A DNA stretch of 64,000 bases from NCBI RefSeq assembly GCF_037975245.1, contig NC_092567.1, forward strand, positions 1,585,714 to 1,649,713. The letters are read 5' to 3'. The notes under the pieces are model-generated. The model ran no database searches, was not told the origin of the DNA, and saw nothing but the letters and a program-made list of their open reading frames with translations. Positions 11,401 through 20,298 of the stretch are shown here, in pieces. Position 1 is the stretch's first letter. Every line of letters starts with the position of its first letter. Made by a program: the position numbers and the translations under genes. This DNA comes from Apostichopus japonicus. Lineage: Eukaryota > Echinodermata > Holothuroidea > Aspidochirotida > Stichopodidae.

Positions 11401-14400
11401 CACGCTCTGACACTATTAAACATTTACTAAACTGTGTACATGGAATAAAAGAATCAAATCCTCTACCTGGCCAAATATCAATTACATTGTTTCCCATTTT
11501 TCAGAACTATTAAACCTTGATTCCCAACATTTTGTTATAAATGAATATACAAATAGACATTATTAATGTTTTTAAGTTTTAAGTTTGTTGAACAATTTAG
11601 AAAATGATAGTTCAGGTACTGTTGTTAGCGGACAATATCCAGTTCCGCGAAAAATTATTACTTTTATTTTACTTGAAGTGTGTACACGTTTAGTGAATTT
11701 ACTGTACTCACAGCTCTATTATACAGTACTGTGGGCATTATCTTACCTACAATGATTGAAGGTGTATCTGGGACACAAATATGATGGCGAAGTGTCTTCA
11801 TATGAAGTCAACTTCGTTAACGGATGAAAGTCTACAAGGTTCTTCAACGTCACAACAGAATATTCTGGATCAAGTGTTTTAATTTCATATGCATGAAAGT
11901 GTGAGGAAAAACCATGTGTACAGCACTTAGCAACAACAAAGAATACTGAATTGTGGGTAGGCTCCTGCACCAAGATATGGCTAATGCAACTGAATTGTGG
12001 GATTTCTTGTATCAGTCCTGTTGCTAGAAACAAGTTTGGTTTGTACTGGGTTCCGTACAGTGTCACTTGGCTTGCAACAAAAATCTCTTCATCTTCAGCC
12101 AGTTGCAAGGTTTCTGCAATTACACCACTGCCGTTTAATAATCCTATGGGAGTCATATTTCCACCCAAACATTCAAAGTCATGTCTGAGGCCATTTCCCG
12201 ACCATGCTGCACACTGCATAATTTGATGTTTATATGCAATCGATTTGCATATATTTTTAAAATTGCAGTTGATTGAGGCTACTTTTTTGCTAAAAGCATG
12301 TTTCATTTCGTATTTGAGACACTGTAGCGATGTCAAAGGCCCAGAAACTCTAATACATGTTGGATAATGGACCATATGATGGTGCTTATTGATCATATTT
12401 TGATCAGGAAATTTGAGCTTGAACTGACAGTGATGATCGTGAATAAGGTGCTTTAAGTAAACAGTCTGCTCGTTATACACTGACGGAGCAAAAATGACAT
12501 CCATACACCGTAGCAATAACAAAAGAAGCTCATAATGTTCGTTGTCATGTGGAATTTTATCACCAATTAGAAGAGGTAGCATCCTTGTGAAGCACCACAT
12601 CTGAACAGCTTTTTGACCTAATTTATGGTCAGAGAGATTTCTCAGTCGCTCAGGCAAAACTATGGATGGTTTATTTTTCCGGTCGTTAAATGAATAATGA
12701 AAGGAACTTAACCGCTGATTGAACTCGTGAACAGTTAAAAATCTGTTGATGCAAATGAACTGTCGAAGCAATAACTTGACTTCATACGGGCAAACACCTT
12801 CTAACATGTCGTGCATTATGTCAAAGTTAAAGTTAGTGGAACTATGAAAATTACGCAAAGAATCTAATGGGCAAGCTCGTTTGACACCAGTTGTGTTATC
12901 ACCATTTCTTGTTTGAGATGCTATTTCTACATCACTATCATGGGAATCCATTGTTCTTTGCTGAAAATCATCTTCATTAAAATGATGTTGAATACCTTCA
13001 CGAGTTGCATAGCACAACCTACACAGTTTATTTGCAGAAGGAGACAAAAACCCAAGAATATCATGTGCTGCCAGTGTGTCTGCACATAGAGAAACTAAAC
13101 TGCCATGAATAGTACGCATCCTATCACCGATTAAAAGCTGAACACCATCATCACTTTTAAAAGAATTCATTTCCTTAACAAATGGCCTCAAGATTGGTTC
13201 AAAACCATATCGTTTAACGTCTGTGCTATAAGCTGCTGCAAGTAAATAAATACTGTTCATTGTGCAATTCATACGTTTTGGTAAATTTTGAATTGAATAA
13301 TAGAACATTCCAAGTTTATGGACACCAGCTTTACTACCTATTGGATTGGTCACTTCTACGTCATCATAGAATATTTGGAAGCGAAGAGCATTCGGGTAAT
13401 CTCTAAATAATCCATGCTGTTTATATTGTGAGCCATCTTGATAGCCCCTCAATAAACCATTGATAGAGTGCTCTTCATTTTCAATGAGATTCATTACTGG
13501 TCTTTTGAGAATTAACTTTAGAACTTCAGTGACAGGTATGTACTGGAAAGTATCTGTTACTATTTGCTGCCTTACATCACCAGTTTTTCGATCGATAACT
13601 TGATCAAAACGTGTTCCCAATGCGTATTGAGCTGGCTCCACCAACATTAAATGTTCAATCATATAATTTGATTGTTGCTTAATTGTTTCTATCTCAGTGA
13701 ATGGATTTTGACATGAGGTGAATTTGGTGAAAAGATCAACCACATCAGCAGCATTGGTATCAATTCCATGGTTTTCCATAACCTTACACACATCACGTTT
13801 CAAGGACGAAATTGCATATTGAACATATCATTGGTTCCACTTATTACATTTTGTATTGATGTATATGGCAAGGAGGTTGAAGCTCTCAATTTGATAATCA
13901 TAGAAACAGCAAGTTGTTTCAGTGAATTGGGATCATATACAGGTTCTTGTTCAGCAACATCTGGTTCCAGTATATCAACATCCATATCATAATTTTCTTG
14001 ACCCTCTTCATACTGCATATCATTTTGATCTACAAGAAGCTCATCATTCAAAACGTGTTGTTCATGATCTTCAGCATGAGGTGCATGTGTCATTCTAATG
14101 TGTCGCAAAAAAGAATTCATTAAGGTAAATGTCTTCAAACAGCCATCTTGGCCACATATAAGGATTTGCCCAGAGCCTCCAACTGGATGCAATGCATGCA
14201 AATGATATGCCAGCTCTCTAGTACCCCCCAAAATATGTTCTTGGCATAAAACACAAGTATATCCCATTCTCGCAGTTGCAGTGAACTTCTTTTACAGTAA
14301 TTTAGTTAAGTGTTAATAGTCACTAAACACTACGCTGAAAGATACTGAAGTATTTGCTATTAAAATCCGAAGAATTCATGTATTTTCTGTACTTGAATGT

Positions 14401-16104
14401 TATTTGCTGTGTTGTGCATTCCTTAGAATTGTGATGCCATGGTGTGTTCTGAAAAGAGAGTGTAACATAAATAAAAGAATTCTCATATTCTTGCATTTTG
14501 TTTAGCAATCTGTATTGTTAGCATTGCTAGTGTGATAATCACCTATAATAAAGTCTTGATTACTGTACATTAAATTTCTGCAAGTACAGAACTGGATAAA
14601 TATGAATATAACATTACTGTATGCACTGCACAGTACCATCTAGCAAAGAGTATGTGCCAACTTCAATGTTGACTAGACTATGTTTTGAAATTTTGTACGC
14701 ACATGTACAGTATATCAAAGAGAAAAACAGGAACATAAAAATTTACAGTACAATACTGTAGAATTATAATATGTATGCACCTAGAGATAGCGTAATTTGG
14801 TAGTTGAAATTCTATTACTTTCTTACTGTTAGTTCATAAAATATACATCTATTTAAGATGGGTATGGAAATGTGTTATTATTTTTGTTTGCTACTAATTT
14901 GATGTGTTAGGCATTTATTTGAAACATATTCAAAGAAAAAGTTTTTTCCAGTACTTTTCTTTTAAATCACAATAAAAGAAGTGAAAAATCTAGTATTTCT
15001 CCTTTAACTCTTATGTTAAGTGACCTAACCAAGTGACCAAGTAGAAACCGTACTGAGCCCTATAGCACCAGTGCCTAACGGCCTGGTAAATAGCCACTAC
15101 CTTTTCACTTAGGCTAAGTAAACTTGTATGCAGCCAGCAGGGTAGGAATAAATTTTCTTTAAAAAAAATCATTTATTTAGGCTTAACGTTAGGGGCCTAA
15201 TATTAGGCTAAGCCTATTTTCGTTTTAACCAGCACCCATTAATTTAAAAAAAAAATTTTTGTTTAACCTAAAGTTGGCACTCTCTGACTAGGCTAGCCTA
15301 ACTTAGTAAAATTTAGTAAAATTTTACTAGGACTACACTACTCGTAACCAGTGCCACAATAGACGTAGTATGGTCACTTCGAAGTTCGGACACCTAAGCC
15401 TTGAAACACCCCAAAACTAAATCTTCTCGTATAAATCACATGAAAATATACTGGACATGGTGGGAGAAATATGTTATAGTAAGATACACGGCCTAACTTT
15501 CTTTCCTGCAAACTGTTTTTACTTTGTATTCCAAGAAGATTCTTCGTTATTGTGGAACTGGTATTTCTTTGCTAGAGTATTGTGAAGTTCGGACACCCAA
15601 CCTACAGTGTTGCGCTGGTGATAAAATTGGTGGCGCAGTTGCTCTTTCAGTAATTATAACAGACTTCATAGATCTCCGTCATTTTATTGACAAATATGTA
15701 AGTACTTTCTTGCACACGGGTCATTTTGGAGAGAAAATAACTGTAGCTTTATAGTGTTTGGTGAAATTTGGCTCTTCCTGTAGGATTTCATGGTGAAATC
15801 GTGTATTTCTTAGGGTGTCCGAACTTGGCAATACTGACTATACATGTACGACAGTCTGACAGTAGTGTAGCCTAGGCCCCAAACTTGGCCATAGTATTTC
15901 TATACTAGGCTATAGCCTACTGTACTACAACTGTACTAGGCATAGCCTAGTATAATATTTGTTAATAGACACTCTCTCTATGACTGAGTATAACTATGAG
16001 TATGAATCGATTAAAAACTGCTTTTTAATATTACCTTCGAGCAATGATATAACTTCTTCCGCAAATCCTTTACTTGCCAAACACGTTCTCAATGTTTCTG
16101 CCAT
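2448..16104 (-). CDS. SAM-domain accessory protein of the transposon (509 aa, 10 coding exons)
   Basis: Hand-joined exons, 5' to 3' on the minus strand: 16104-16035, 11137-10995, 10786-10640, 10225-10080, 9585-9492, 8525-8355, 7540-7379, 3962-3812, 3412-3291, 2771-2448. All introns are GT-AG, all phases agree, and the total is 1530 nt with one terminal stop. Residues 1-70 form a SAM domain: the start MAETLRTCLASKGFAEEV is followed in exon 2 by ADLREVGVTSFGVRRKLHIL. Residues 72-120 are a Ser/Thr-rich linker. The remainder carries blocks I recall from SAMD3-like proteins, including GLYPTT, FPTLQDTTPGMKGHEHYY, GFLEYRLKNI, ILQKFPRF and QPYILSLGPALNPSQFF. Function is not established. Intron 1 contains the transposase, so by position it parallels maize TnpA, which binds element ends. 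The start ATG lies 318 bp inside the right inverted repeat. Confidence 0.85.
4085..4455. mobile_element. hAT-like MITE (371 bp) with perfect 8-bp target duplication
   Basis: Flanked by ATTGATTG at 4077-4084 and 4456-4463. Ends are CAGTGGCGTAGGAAGG and GGTTCCTATGCCCTTG, about 12 of 16 bases inverted. The interior is G- and C-run-rich, with no ORF. It is inserted in the large transposon, in the intron between exons 7540-7379 and 3962-3812 of the SAM gene. Confidence 0.85.
4680..7231. mobile_element. nested non-autonomous CACTA-like element (2552 bp)
   Basis: Ends are CACTGAAAA... and ...TTTTCAGTG, flanked by TT on both sides (4678-4679, 7232-7233). The outer about 250 bp on the left and 390 bp on the right are packed with direct and inverted copies of TTAGTCGG / GACTAA. 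This subterminal array differs in sequence from that of the host element. No transposase is present. The interior holds a possible two-exon plus-strand transcript with little coding capacity. It lies in an intron of the SAM gene. Confidence 0.8.
6468..6790 (+). other. possible terminal exon inside the nested element
   Basis: A pyrimidine-rich acceptor (TTTCTGTTCACAG) precedes VNNGADFGFLKTSGRPFVVK and a stop, and AATAAA lies at about 6785. A possible donor near 5119 (AGAAG|GTAAAA) could mark an upstream exon with an ATG at about 5087, but no long joined frame results. It may be a captured gene fragment or chance. Confidence 0.25.
8557..9198. mobile_element. probable MITE with AGGGATGCA termini
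   Basis: Starts AGGGATGCACCAG and ends CTGCATCCT, short imperfect inverted termini. Both ends hold related blocks, GGAACCAGAAC near the left and GGCCAGAACCAC near the right. No clear target duplication was found. It lies in the intron between exons 9585-9492 and 8525-8355 of the SAM gene. Confidence 0.4.
9770..9870. repeat. tandem duplication, about 49-bp unit
   Basis: Two nearly identical copies of a unit containing CCAGTTATGTTAAACCCCG followed by TTCATTAATATGCATGACA, intronic in the SAM gene. Confidence 0.75.
10995..11137 (-). CDS. SAM-domain gene, exon 2 (core of the SAM domain)
   Basis: Acceptor TTTATTAG before 11137 and donor GTAAGTT after 10995. The exon completes a split codon from exon 1 (GAA G + AT) and encodes DVDIEVLKTMVEADLREVGV onward. 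It has the L-x-x-L-G-V-x-x-x-G-x-R-x-K-L pattern of SAM helices 3-5. It is also the first downstream acceptor available to the transposase transcript. Confidence 0.85.
11743..13803 (-). CDS. CACTA/EnSpm-like transposase core (ORF2, about 686 codons)
   Basis: Long uninterrupted frame with the block order of CACTA transposases. FYDDVEVTNPIGS lies near residues 145-157 and holds the first acidic pair (D147, D148). LCADTLAAHDILGF lies near 239-252 with D242, followed by the CRLC Cys pair at 261-264. NFNFDIMHDMLEGV lies near 324-337 (D328, D332, E335) and corresponds to the D-x-MH block of TNP2-type proteins. I infer a DDE catalytic core; the exact catalytic triad needs alignment. The first codon of the frame is TTG, not ATG, so this is not an independent start. 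It is the continuation of the zinc-finger ORF, displaced by one frame at about 13800. The frame ends at AGG TAA, where the GTAAGA of a consensus splice donor overlaps the stop. It lies inside intron 1 of the SAM gene. Confidence 0.85.
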   Translation of the reverse strand: MKRDVCKVMENHGIDTNAADVVDLFTKFTSCQNPFTEIETIKQQSNYMIEHLMLVEPAQYALGTRFDQVIDRKTGDVRQQIVTDTFQYIPVTEVLKLILKRPVMNLIENEEHSINGLLRGYQDGSQYKQHGLFRDYPNALRFQIFYDDVEVTNPIGSKAGVHKLGMFYYSIQNLPKRMNCTMNSIYLLAAAYSTDVKRYGFEPILRPFVKEMNSFKSDDGVQLLIGDRMRTIHGSLVSLCADTLAAHDILGFLSPSANKLCRLCYATREGIQHHFNEDDFQQRTMDSHDSDVEIASQTRNGDNTTGVKRACPLDSLRNFHSSTNFNFDIMHDMLEGVCPYEVKLLLRQFICINRFLTVHEFNQRLSSFHYSFNDRKNKPSIVLPERLRNLSDHKLGQKAVQMWCFTRMLPLLIGDKIPHDNEHYELLLLLLRCMDVIFAPSVYNEQTVYLKHLIHDHHCQFKLKFPDQNMINKHHHMVHYPTCIRVSGPLTSLQCLKYEMKHAFSKKVASINCNFKNICKSIAYKHQIMQCAAWSGNGLRHDFECLGGNMTPIGLLNGSGVIAETLQLAEDEEIFVASQVTLYGTQYKPNLFLATGLIQEIPQFSCISHILVQEPTHNSVFFVVAKCCTHGFSSHFHAYEIKTLDPEYSVVTLKNLVDFHPLTKLTSYEDTSPSYLCPRYTFNHCR
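13800..14267 (-). CDS. transposase N-terminal zinc-finger part (ORF1, 155 codons)
   Basis: Starts at an ATG (MGYTCVLCQEH). There are two C2H2-type fingers: C5-x2-C8 with H22/H24 and H27, then C38-x4-C43-x12-H56-x4-H61. An acidic linker (about residues 66-115) follows, then a helix (LKQLAVSMIIKLRAST). This order, fingers then acidic linker then core, matches animal CACTA-like transposases. It stops at TGA just where ORF2 opens in the -1 frame. No slippery heptamer is visible. A GT-AG intron of 65 nt could bridge the two (donor at AAT|GTAATAAG, acceptor at GTAAG|GTTATG), but it would remove codons that look like genuine family sequence. A 1-nt deletion in this copy is the simpler reading. Confidence 0.75.
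   Translation of the reverse strand: MGYTCVLCQEHILGGTRELAYHLHALHPVGGSGQILICGQDGCLKTFTLMNSFLRHIRMTHAPHAEDHEQHVLNDELLVDQNDMQYEEGQENYDMDVDILEPDVAEQEPVYDPNSLKQLAVSMIIKLRASTSLPYTSIQNVISGTNDMFNMQFRP
16035..16104 (-). CDS. SAM-domain gene, exon 1
   Basis: ATG at 16104-16102, 23 codons plus one base, then donor CTCGAAG|GTAATA. It encodes the first SAM helices and is separated from exon 2 by a 4.9-kb intron containing the whole transposase. The promoter is expected between here and the right terminal repeat. Confidence 0.8.
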
Positions 16105-16239
16105 TATATTCTCGTGGAAACTTAAAAGCGGCTAGTTTTTAAGAAGCGTATATTCCCTCGGTTGTTCGTCTAAGATGGACTTTCGATTCAACGTACGCGG
16201 GCAAATGTAGATTAGGAACACGTCATTGATTTGGACAGA

Positions 16240-16421
16240 CCGGATTGGTTAAACCGTTCAGTCTTTGCATGGACTGAAATAAAATTGAGCACGTGACAAA
16301 ATACAATGATGTTATTGGGTATTGCATTCAGTCTATTGCAGGCTGAATTTCGTTCGGAACCAATTCCAGTCTTAACGTCTGGAAATCGGTCTTATGGACT
16401 GAAATAAATTTCAGTCAAACC
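16240..16421. repeat. right subterminal ACTGAAAT repeat array
   Basis: Several direct and inverted copies of GACTGAAAT, TTCAGTC and relatives between the SAM gene start and the right terminal repeat. The array therefore overlaps the expected promoter of both element genes, so a protein binding it could affect both transposition and transcription. That effect is inference. Confidence 0.7.
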
Positions 16422-16455
16422 TTAGACTGAAATTTCAGTCTAAGAATTTAAGAGA

Positions 16456-16457
<2 letters not shown>
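16422..16457. repeat. right terminal inverted repeat
   Basis: Perfect reverse complement of 303-338, ending GAATTTAAGAGAGT and followed directly by (TA)n to about 16486. Confidence 0.9.
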
Positions 16458-16486
<29 letters not shown>

Positions 16487-16490
<4 letters not shown>

Positions 16491-18227
16491 TCAATATCTT
16501 ATTTTTCATTCCTTCCTTTCTTTAATTACTTCCATTTTAGAGATATGTCATATCTAAAGAACAAATGAATAGTGCAGGTTTTTAAGAACTATATTTCAGA
16601 TATACTAAGAAAGTTAAAGTAACTACAGATGTTAGTTACCCATAATATATGGGTGGAGGCACGTGAGTAAAGTTAACTATTAGTAGTTTGTAGTTTACAT
16701 TTTGTACAATTTTGTTGACGTTTTTATTCTGTATGAATATGTACTACTTTCGGCTCTTCATTTGACGCCATTTGTGAACAGTCTAAAACGTTTGTAAAGA
16801 TAAGCGTGAATGACAAATGTGATTCCGGGCGGGAGAACTACAGGTCGGAATGTAAAGTTGCACCAATGAACTGAAAACTGAGTCATCAAAGAGCTTGGCG
16901 AAGTTTCAACGAATGGAGTTGGGCGTATTGTGCACGGTTAAAACAGGTTTAAATCGCTTGATTTTAAATGTTATTGAAATATGATCAATGTATCTATGTA
17001 ATGAGATTTGCTGTAAACAAAGCAGTCTCTTAGTATTTTACCACAATAATGTGTTTTATTCCTCGATAAAGTCGTTACGTTTACACAGGCGGTGTATATT
17101 TAACGCGTATGATCATAAACACTTACTTATTGCTTGTATCCAAAATTATAGTTTACATATAACAATTTAAACTGAACGTGAAGTTACCATCATGTGGCTA
17201 AGGTAAATTGCACCATTTTATAAAGGAGGATATGTTTCATATCTGAACGTTCTTCTTATACGACACGGCTTTAACGTGCTACGTACAGTAAATCAATAAA
17301 TCAACGGATTTCGTGTTTCAAAGAGAATTAGTTAATGGCTGCTTCCTCTTCACCAATGCTTCTTACATGTTGCCTGTTCTAATTTACGTTAATAGATGCA
17401 AAGAGTGCATCATTTACTGTGTGAATTTTTTTGGTTGCTTTTTATTTTCATCAATACAATTATAAAACCTATCATCAATGGTACAAGATTCATCAGACCA
17501 AACATTGATGTCTGAAAAATATCATAAAGCAGGTTTCACAAGACAACCACATTAACATCACTACTTGAAAAAAATAAATAACTGGACAATTTGTCATTAT
17601 TCCTTCGCTACCTTTCCTTGGCGGAAAAGAACGATATCACAAAGCACGACTCAATTAATAGTCTGTTTGCAGAAACGCTTCGGGTTTGCGTGATTAATCA
17701 TATTAGTACCTAAATCGAATGTAGGCATTGCATGGTAACAATGTGTTTGGTGAATTTGCTGCAGAAAAACTCGCGCCGGTTTCCCTGCAGCAAAAAAGTA
17801 ACGATGGAATCGTTAAGGTCTCAATAGCAACCAATAATCCATACTTCATATAAGCAGTACACAAGTATTTGGCTGCATTTGCAAATAATTAGTAAATTTG
17901 TCCATTTTCTTTGATGAAAAAATGATTGTAACTACCAAAATTAAAATGATTGTAACTTAAAAAAACATTGTAAACTATGGGTACTTGTCAAGATAGTCTC
18001 TTCGTAGTGTTCGATTCTGACACTATATACCAGGCGCACACCATCTATAGATATTTCAGTCAGTACCGGACACAACTAAGGGGAACATGTTGTTTCGATT
18101 TGCAGTTAGTTTCTAAGACTATAAAGGAAACACTAATCCCACACGAATCGTCTCATGATATAACGAAAATTAGAACGAAGCTCTGGCGAAATTCTTCTCA
18201 TTAAATGACAATTCCGAATTTATTCAA
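16487..18227. other. intergenic, nothing recognised
   Basis: Short frames in this stretch show no recognisable domain, and no structural RNA was seen. Confidence 0.4.
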
Positions 18228-18660
18228 TACAATTTCTGTAACACAATTCGATTCGTTTTAAGTGTAAAGACCTCAACATCAGAAATGGCCATTGCAAAGA
18301 CCCTGGCTGTTCTTAATAATCGAGATTCTCTCTCTATTCTATACTCTCTGTACTTGCTGCCAGTCAAGTATACAATCCTGTTAAGATAACTTCATTAGTT
18401 CACTATTGTTTTTTCGGAACGCCCCCGTTCACCTGAGTAATTGTATTGTTCGCCATGCCCCTACCCGATTACTACGCTCTGACGTTTACAACTTGCTTCG
18501 TATCCCTAGGTTTAAAACTGAAATTGGTAAAATACGCTTTGAATATTGCGGCCCCTACTCGCTTCTCTTAAACACTCGTGGTATCACAGATCTAGCTAAC
18601 TTAAAATCTAGCCTATTTCTATCTAGCCTGTTCATATTTAGCTATAACTGTTTTTCTTAA
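18228..18660 (+). mobile_element. decayed non-LTR retrotransposon, reverse-transcriptase C-terminal remnant
   Basis: Several frames together resemble the end of LINE RT proteins. An upstream frame reads RDSLSILYSLYLLPVKYTI, like the L-x-W-LPVKYRI block. After a frame change, the segment to 18660 gives CIVRHAPTRLLRSDV, then IPRFKTEIGKIRFEYCGPYS and FKSSLF-like sequence. This matches the family order TR...R-x-P-R-x-x-T-x-x-G...Y-x-GP...LK. It is frameshifted and lacks a promoter or start, so it is a dead fragment. Confidence 0.6.
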
Positions 18661-19810
18661 CTTATCAGAAAATATCTTCACGGATTTTGTCAAGACCAAT
18701 TCACCCTTAGATCCCAATTGCTCAGTCATTACCTGTATCGCTTTGATTTGCCCTGTGTCAAGCAAAGGGGACACTTGATTGAAGTTAGATTACTTGTATA
18801 ATCCACTCCTGCTTCTCTGGTTTCATCGTAGACTATATATCCCTATAGTGAACCCATTGGTCATTTAATTCATTACTTTATACACAGTACGCACTGTATT
18901 GATTGTGTATAAAGAAGCTCCAAAAAGATATCTTTCGCTACTGATATTTCGGGCGATGCGCGCCTGCCACTGTGTCATGGCGTAGTCCAGGTTTCCTAAC
19001 TATTGATCTGTGGTATAGAGGAGGTGAAAGATTTACTGAGATATAGTTGGGTTGGTGGTTGATCGAATTATCAATCAATTCTCAACGGGGTAACACATGC
19101 AAGTTATTGATCACTGTGTTGTAATTTCATCGGCGTGTGCTCTCCACCTATATTTGAATCAAAATGTTCATCTCTTACATAAATGAACACAGTGACCTAC
19201 CATGCATGGAAGCACGGGGCATCCTCTCCACACTGGTGGTGGTGGTGTGTGTGAGGGGTGGGGGGTTCTCTGCTCTGTCGACTGGAGCGACATTAAATGA
19301 ATGATGTTGTAGGACGAAATTTGGTAGAGGCTGGAGGTGTGGATGGATGGGGAGGGGGGGGGGGATGAGAAAGAGGATAGAGCAAACCCCTCTCGGGGTT
19401 ATCAAATGCATTGCGACGTGCTATAAAGACGGAGAGGACTTTGGAATGTCCCAGTGAAGATGTTATATTTGATGAGATAGACGAGATGAGAGAGTTATCG
19501 TTCGAAGTAGACATGTGAAGGTCAACAAGGAGAACTATAAAGGAAAATTGATTCGATCCTCAAATCCATTCGCTCGCCTGATAACTTCCCAAAACACCAG
19601 TTAGGCCCGTATAGAACCAATTCAGACCCCCGGGCGAATTTTTTTCCCAAACAGGTTTGCAATTACGGAATTTTCAGCTAATCAGATTGCTCGTGACGTC
19701 AGCATAAATAATAACCATCGCTTGGAAGTTCGAAGACATATACTGAGTTACACACTGACACTTGATTGAGTCTAGTTAAGGGGTTTCCCTTCAAACGCCC
19801 TAACTTTACT
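18661..19810. other. intergenic, low-complexity patches only
   Basis: A purine-rich, GT-rich and G-rich stretch lies at about 19225-19380. The minus-strand proline-rich frames over it are a by-product. Nothing else was recognised. Confidence 0.4.
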
Positions 19811-20298
19811 TTTAATGCTTGGATTACATGTTGACCTCACTTATGATACATACGCTACATTCTATTTGGTTCGTGTTTACGTTATCCACGATTCGTAAGC
19901 CGTTCTATTGAAATCAGAATTCATTTCGGTGATTGGGTAGGCCTACACTAAAAGCAACTTCACGACGCGAGTTCACGAGTCTTGAGTGAATATAGTACGC
20001 AAGACAGTATAGTGTATAGTGTGATATATTTCCGTCACTGTACTGTGTACAGAGTTTAATGCTTGGATTACATGTTGACCTCACTTATGATACATACGCT
20101 ACATTCTATTCGGTTCGTGTTTACGTTATCCACGTTTCGTGAACAGTTCTATTGAAATCAGAATTCGTTTCGTGGATTGGGTAGGCCTACACTAAAAGCA
20201 ATTTCACTACGCGAGTTCACGAGTCTTGTGTGAGTATACGCAAAACAATATAGTGTATAGTATGATATATTTCCGTCACTGCATTGTGTACAGAGTTA
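19811..20298. repeat. tandem duplication, 244-bp unit, two copies
   Basis: Copies begin TTTAATGCTTGGATTACATG at 19811 and 20055 and stay highly similar through TTTCCGTCACTG...TGTGTACAGAG. Differences are scattered single bases and one small deletion. It is a recent local duplication. Confidence 0.85.

Larger units (their letters stand above)
303..16457 (-). mobile_element. 16.15-kb autonomous-type CACTA (EnSpm/CMC)-like DNA transposon encoding a transposase and a SAM-domain protein
   Basis: The two ends are a perfect 36-bp inverted repeat (303-338 and 16422-16457), each beginning ACTCTCTTAAATTC and containing the palindrome TAGACTGAAATTTCAGTCTA. Both ends continue inward with many degenerate ACTGAAAT / ATTTCAGT copies (about 339-620 and 16240-16421), the subterminal arrangement typical of CACTA elements. 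Both flanks are (TA)n, so the target duplication cannot be read; TA is possible. Inside, on the minus strand, are a 10-exon SAM-domain gene and a zinc-finger transposase nested in that gene's first intron. The superfamily call rests on the transposase blocks and the end structure. The terminus is not a canonical CACTA. Later insertions sit in its non-coding parts. Confidence 0.85.

Noticed and set aside
11951..12226. Plus-strand frames opposite the transposase
   Set aside because: Antisense shadows of the 686-codon minus-strand frame.
13735..13803. Independent start of ORF2 as a separate transposase gene
   Set aside because: The first codon is TTG and the family sequence continues from ORF1; this is one gene with a frame break.
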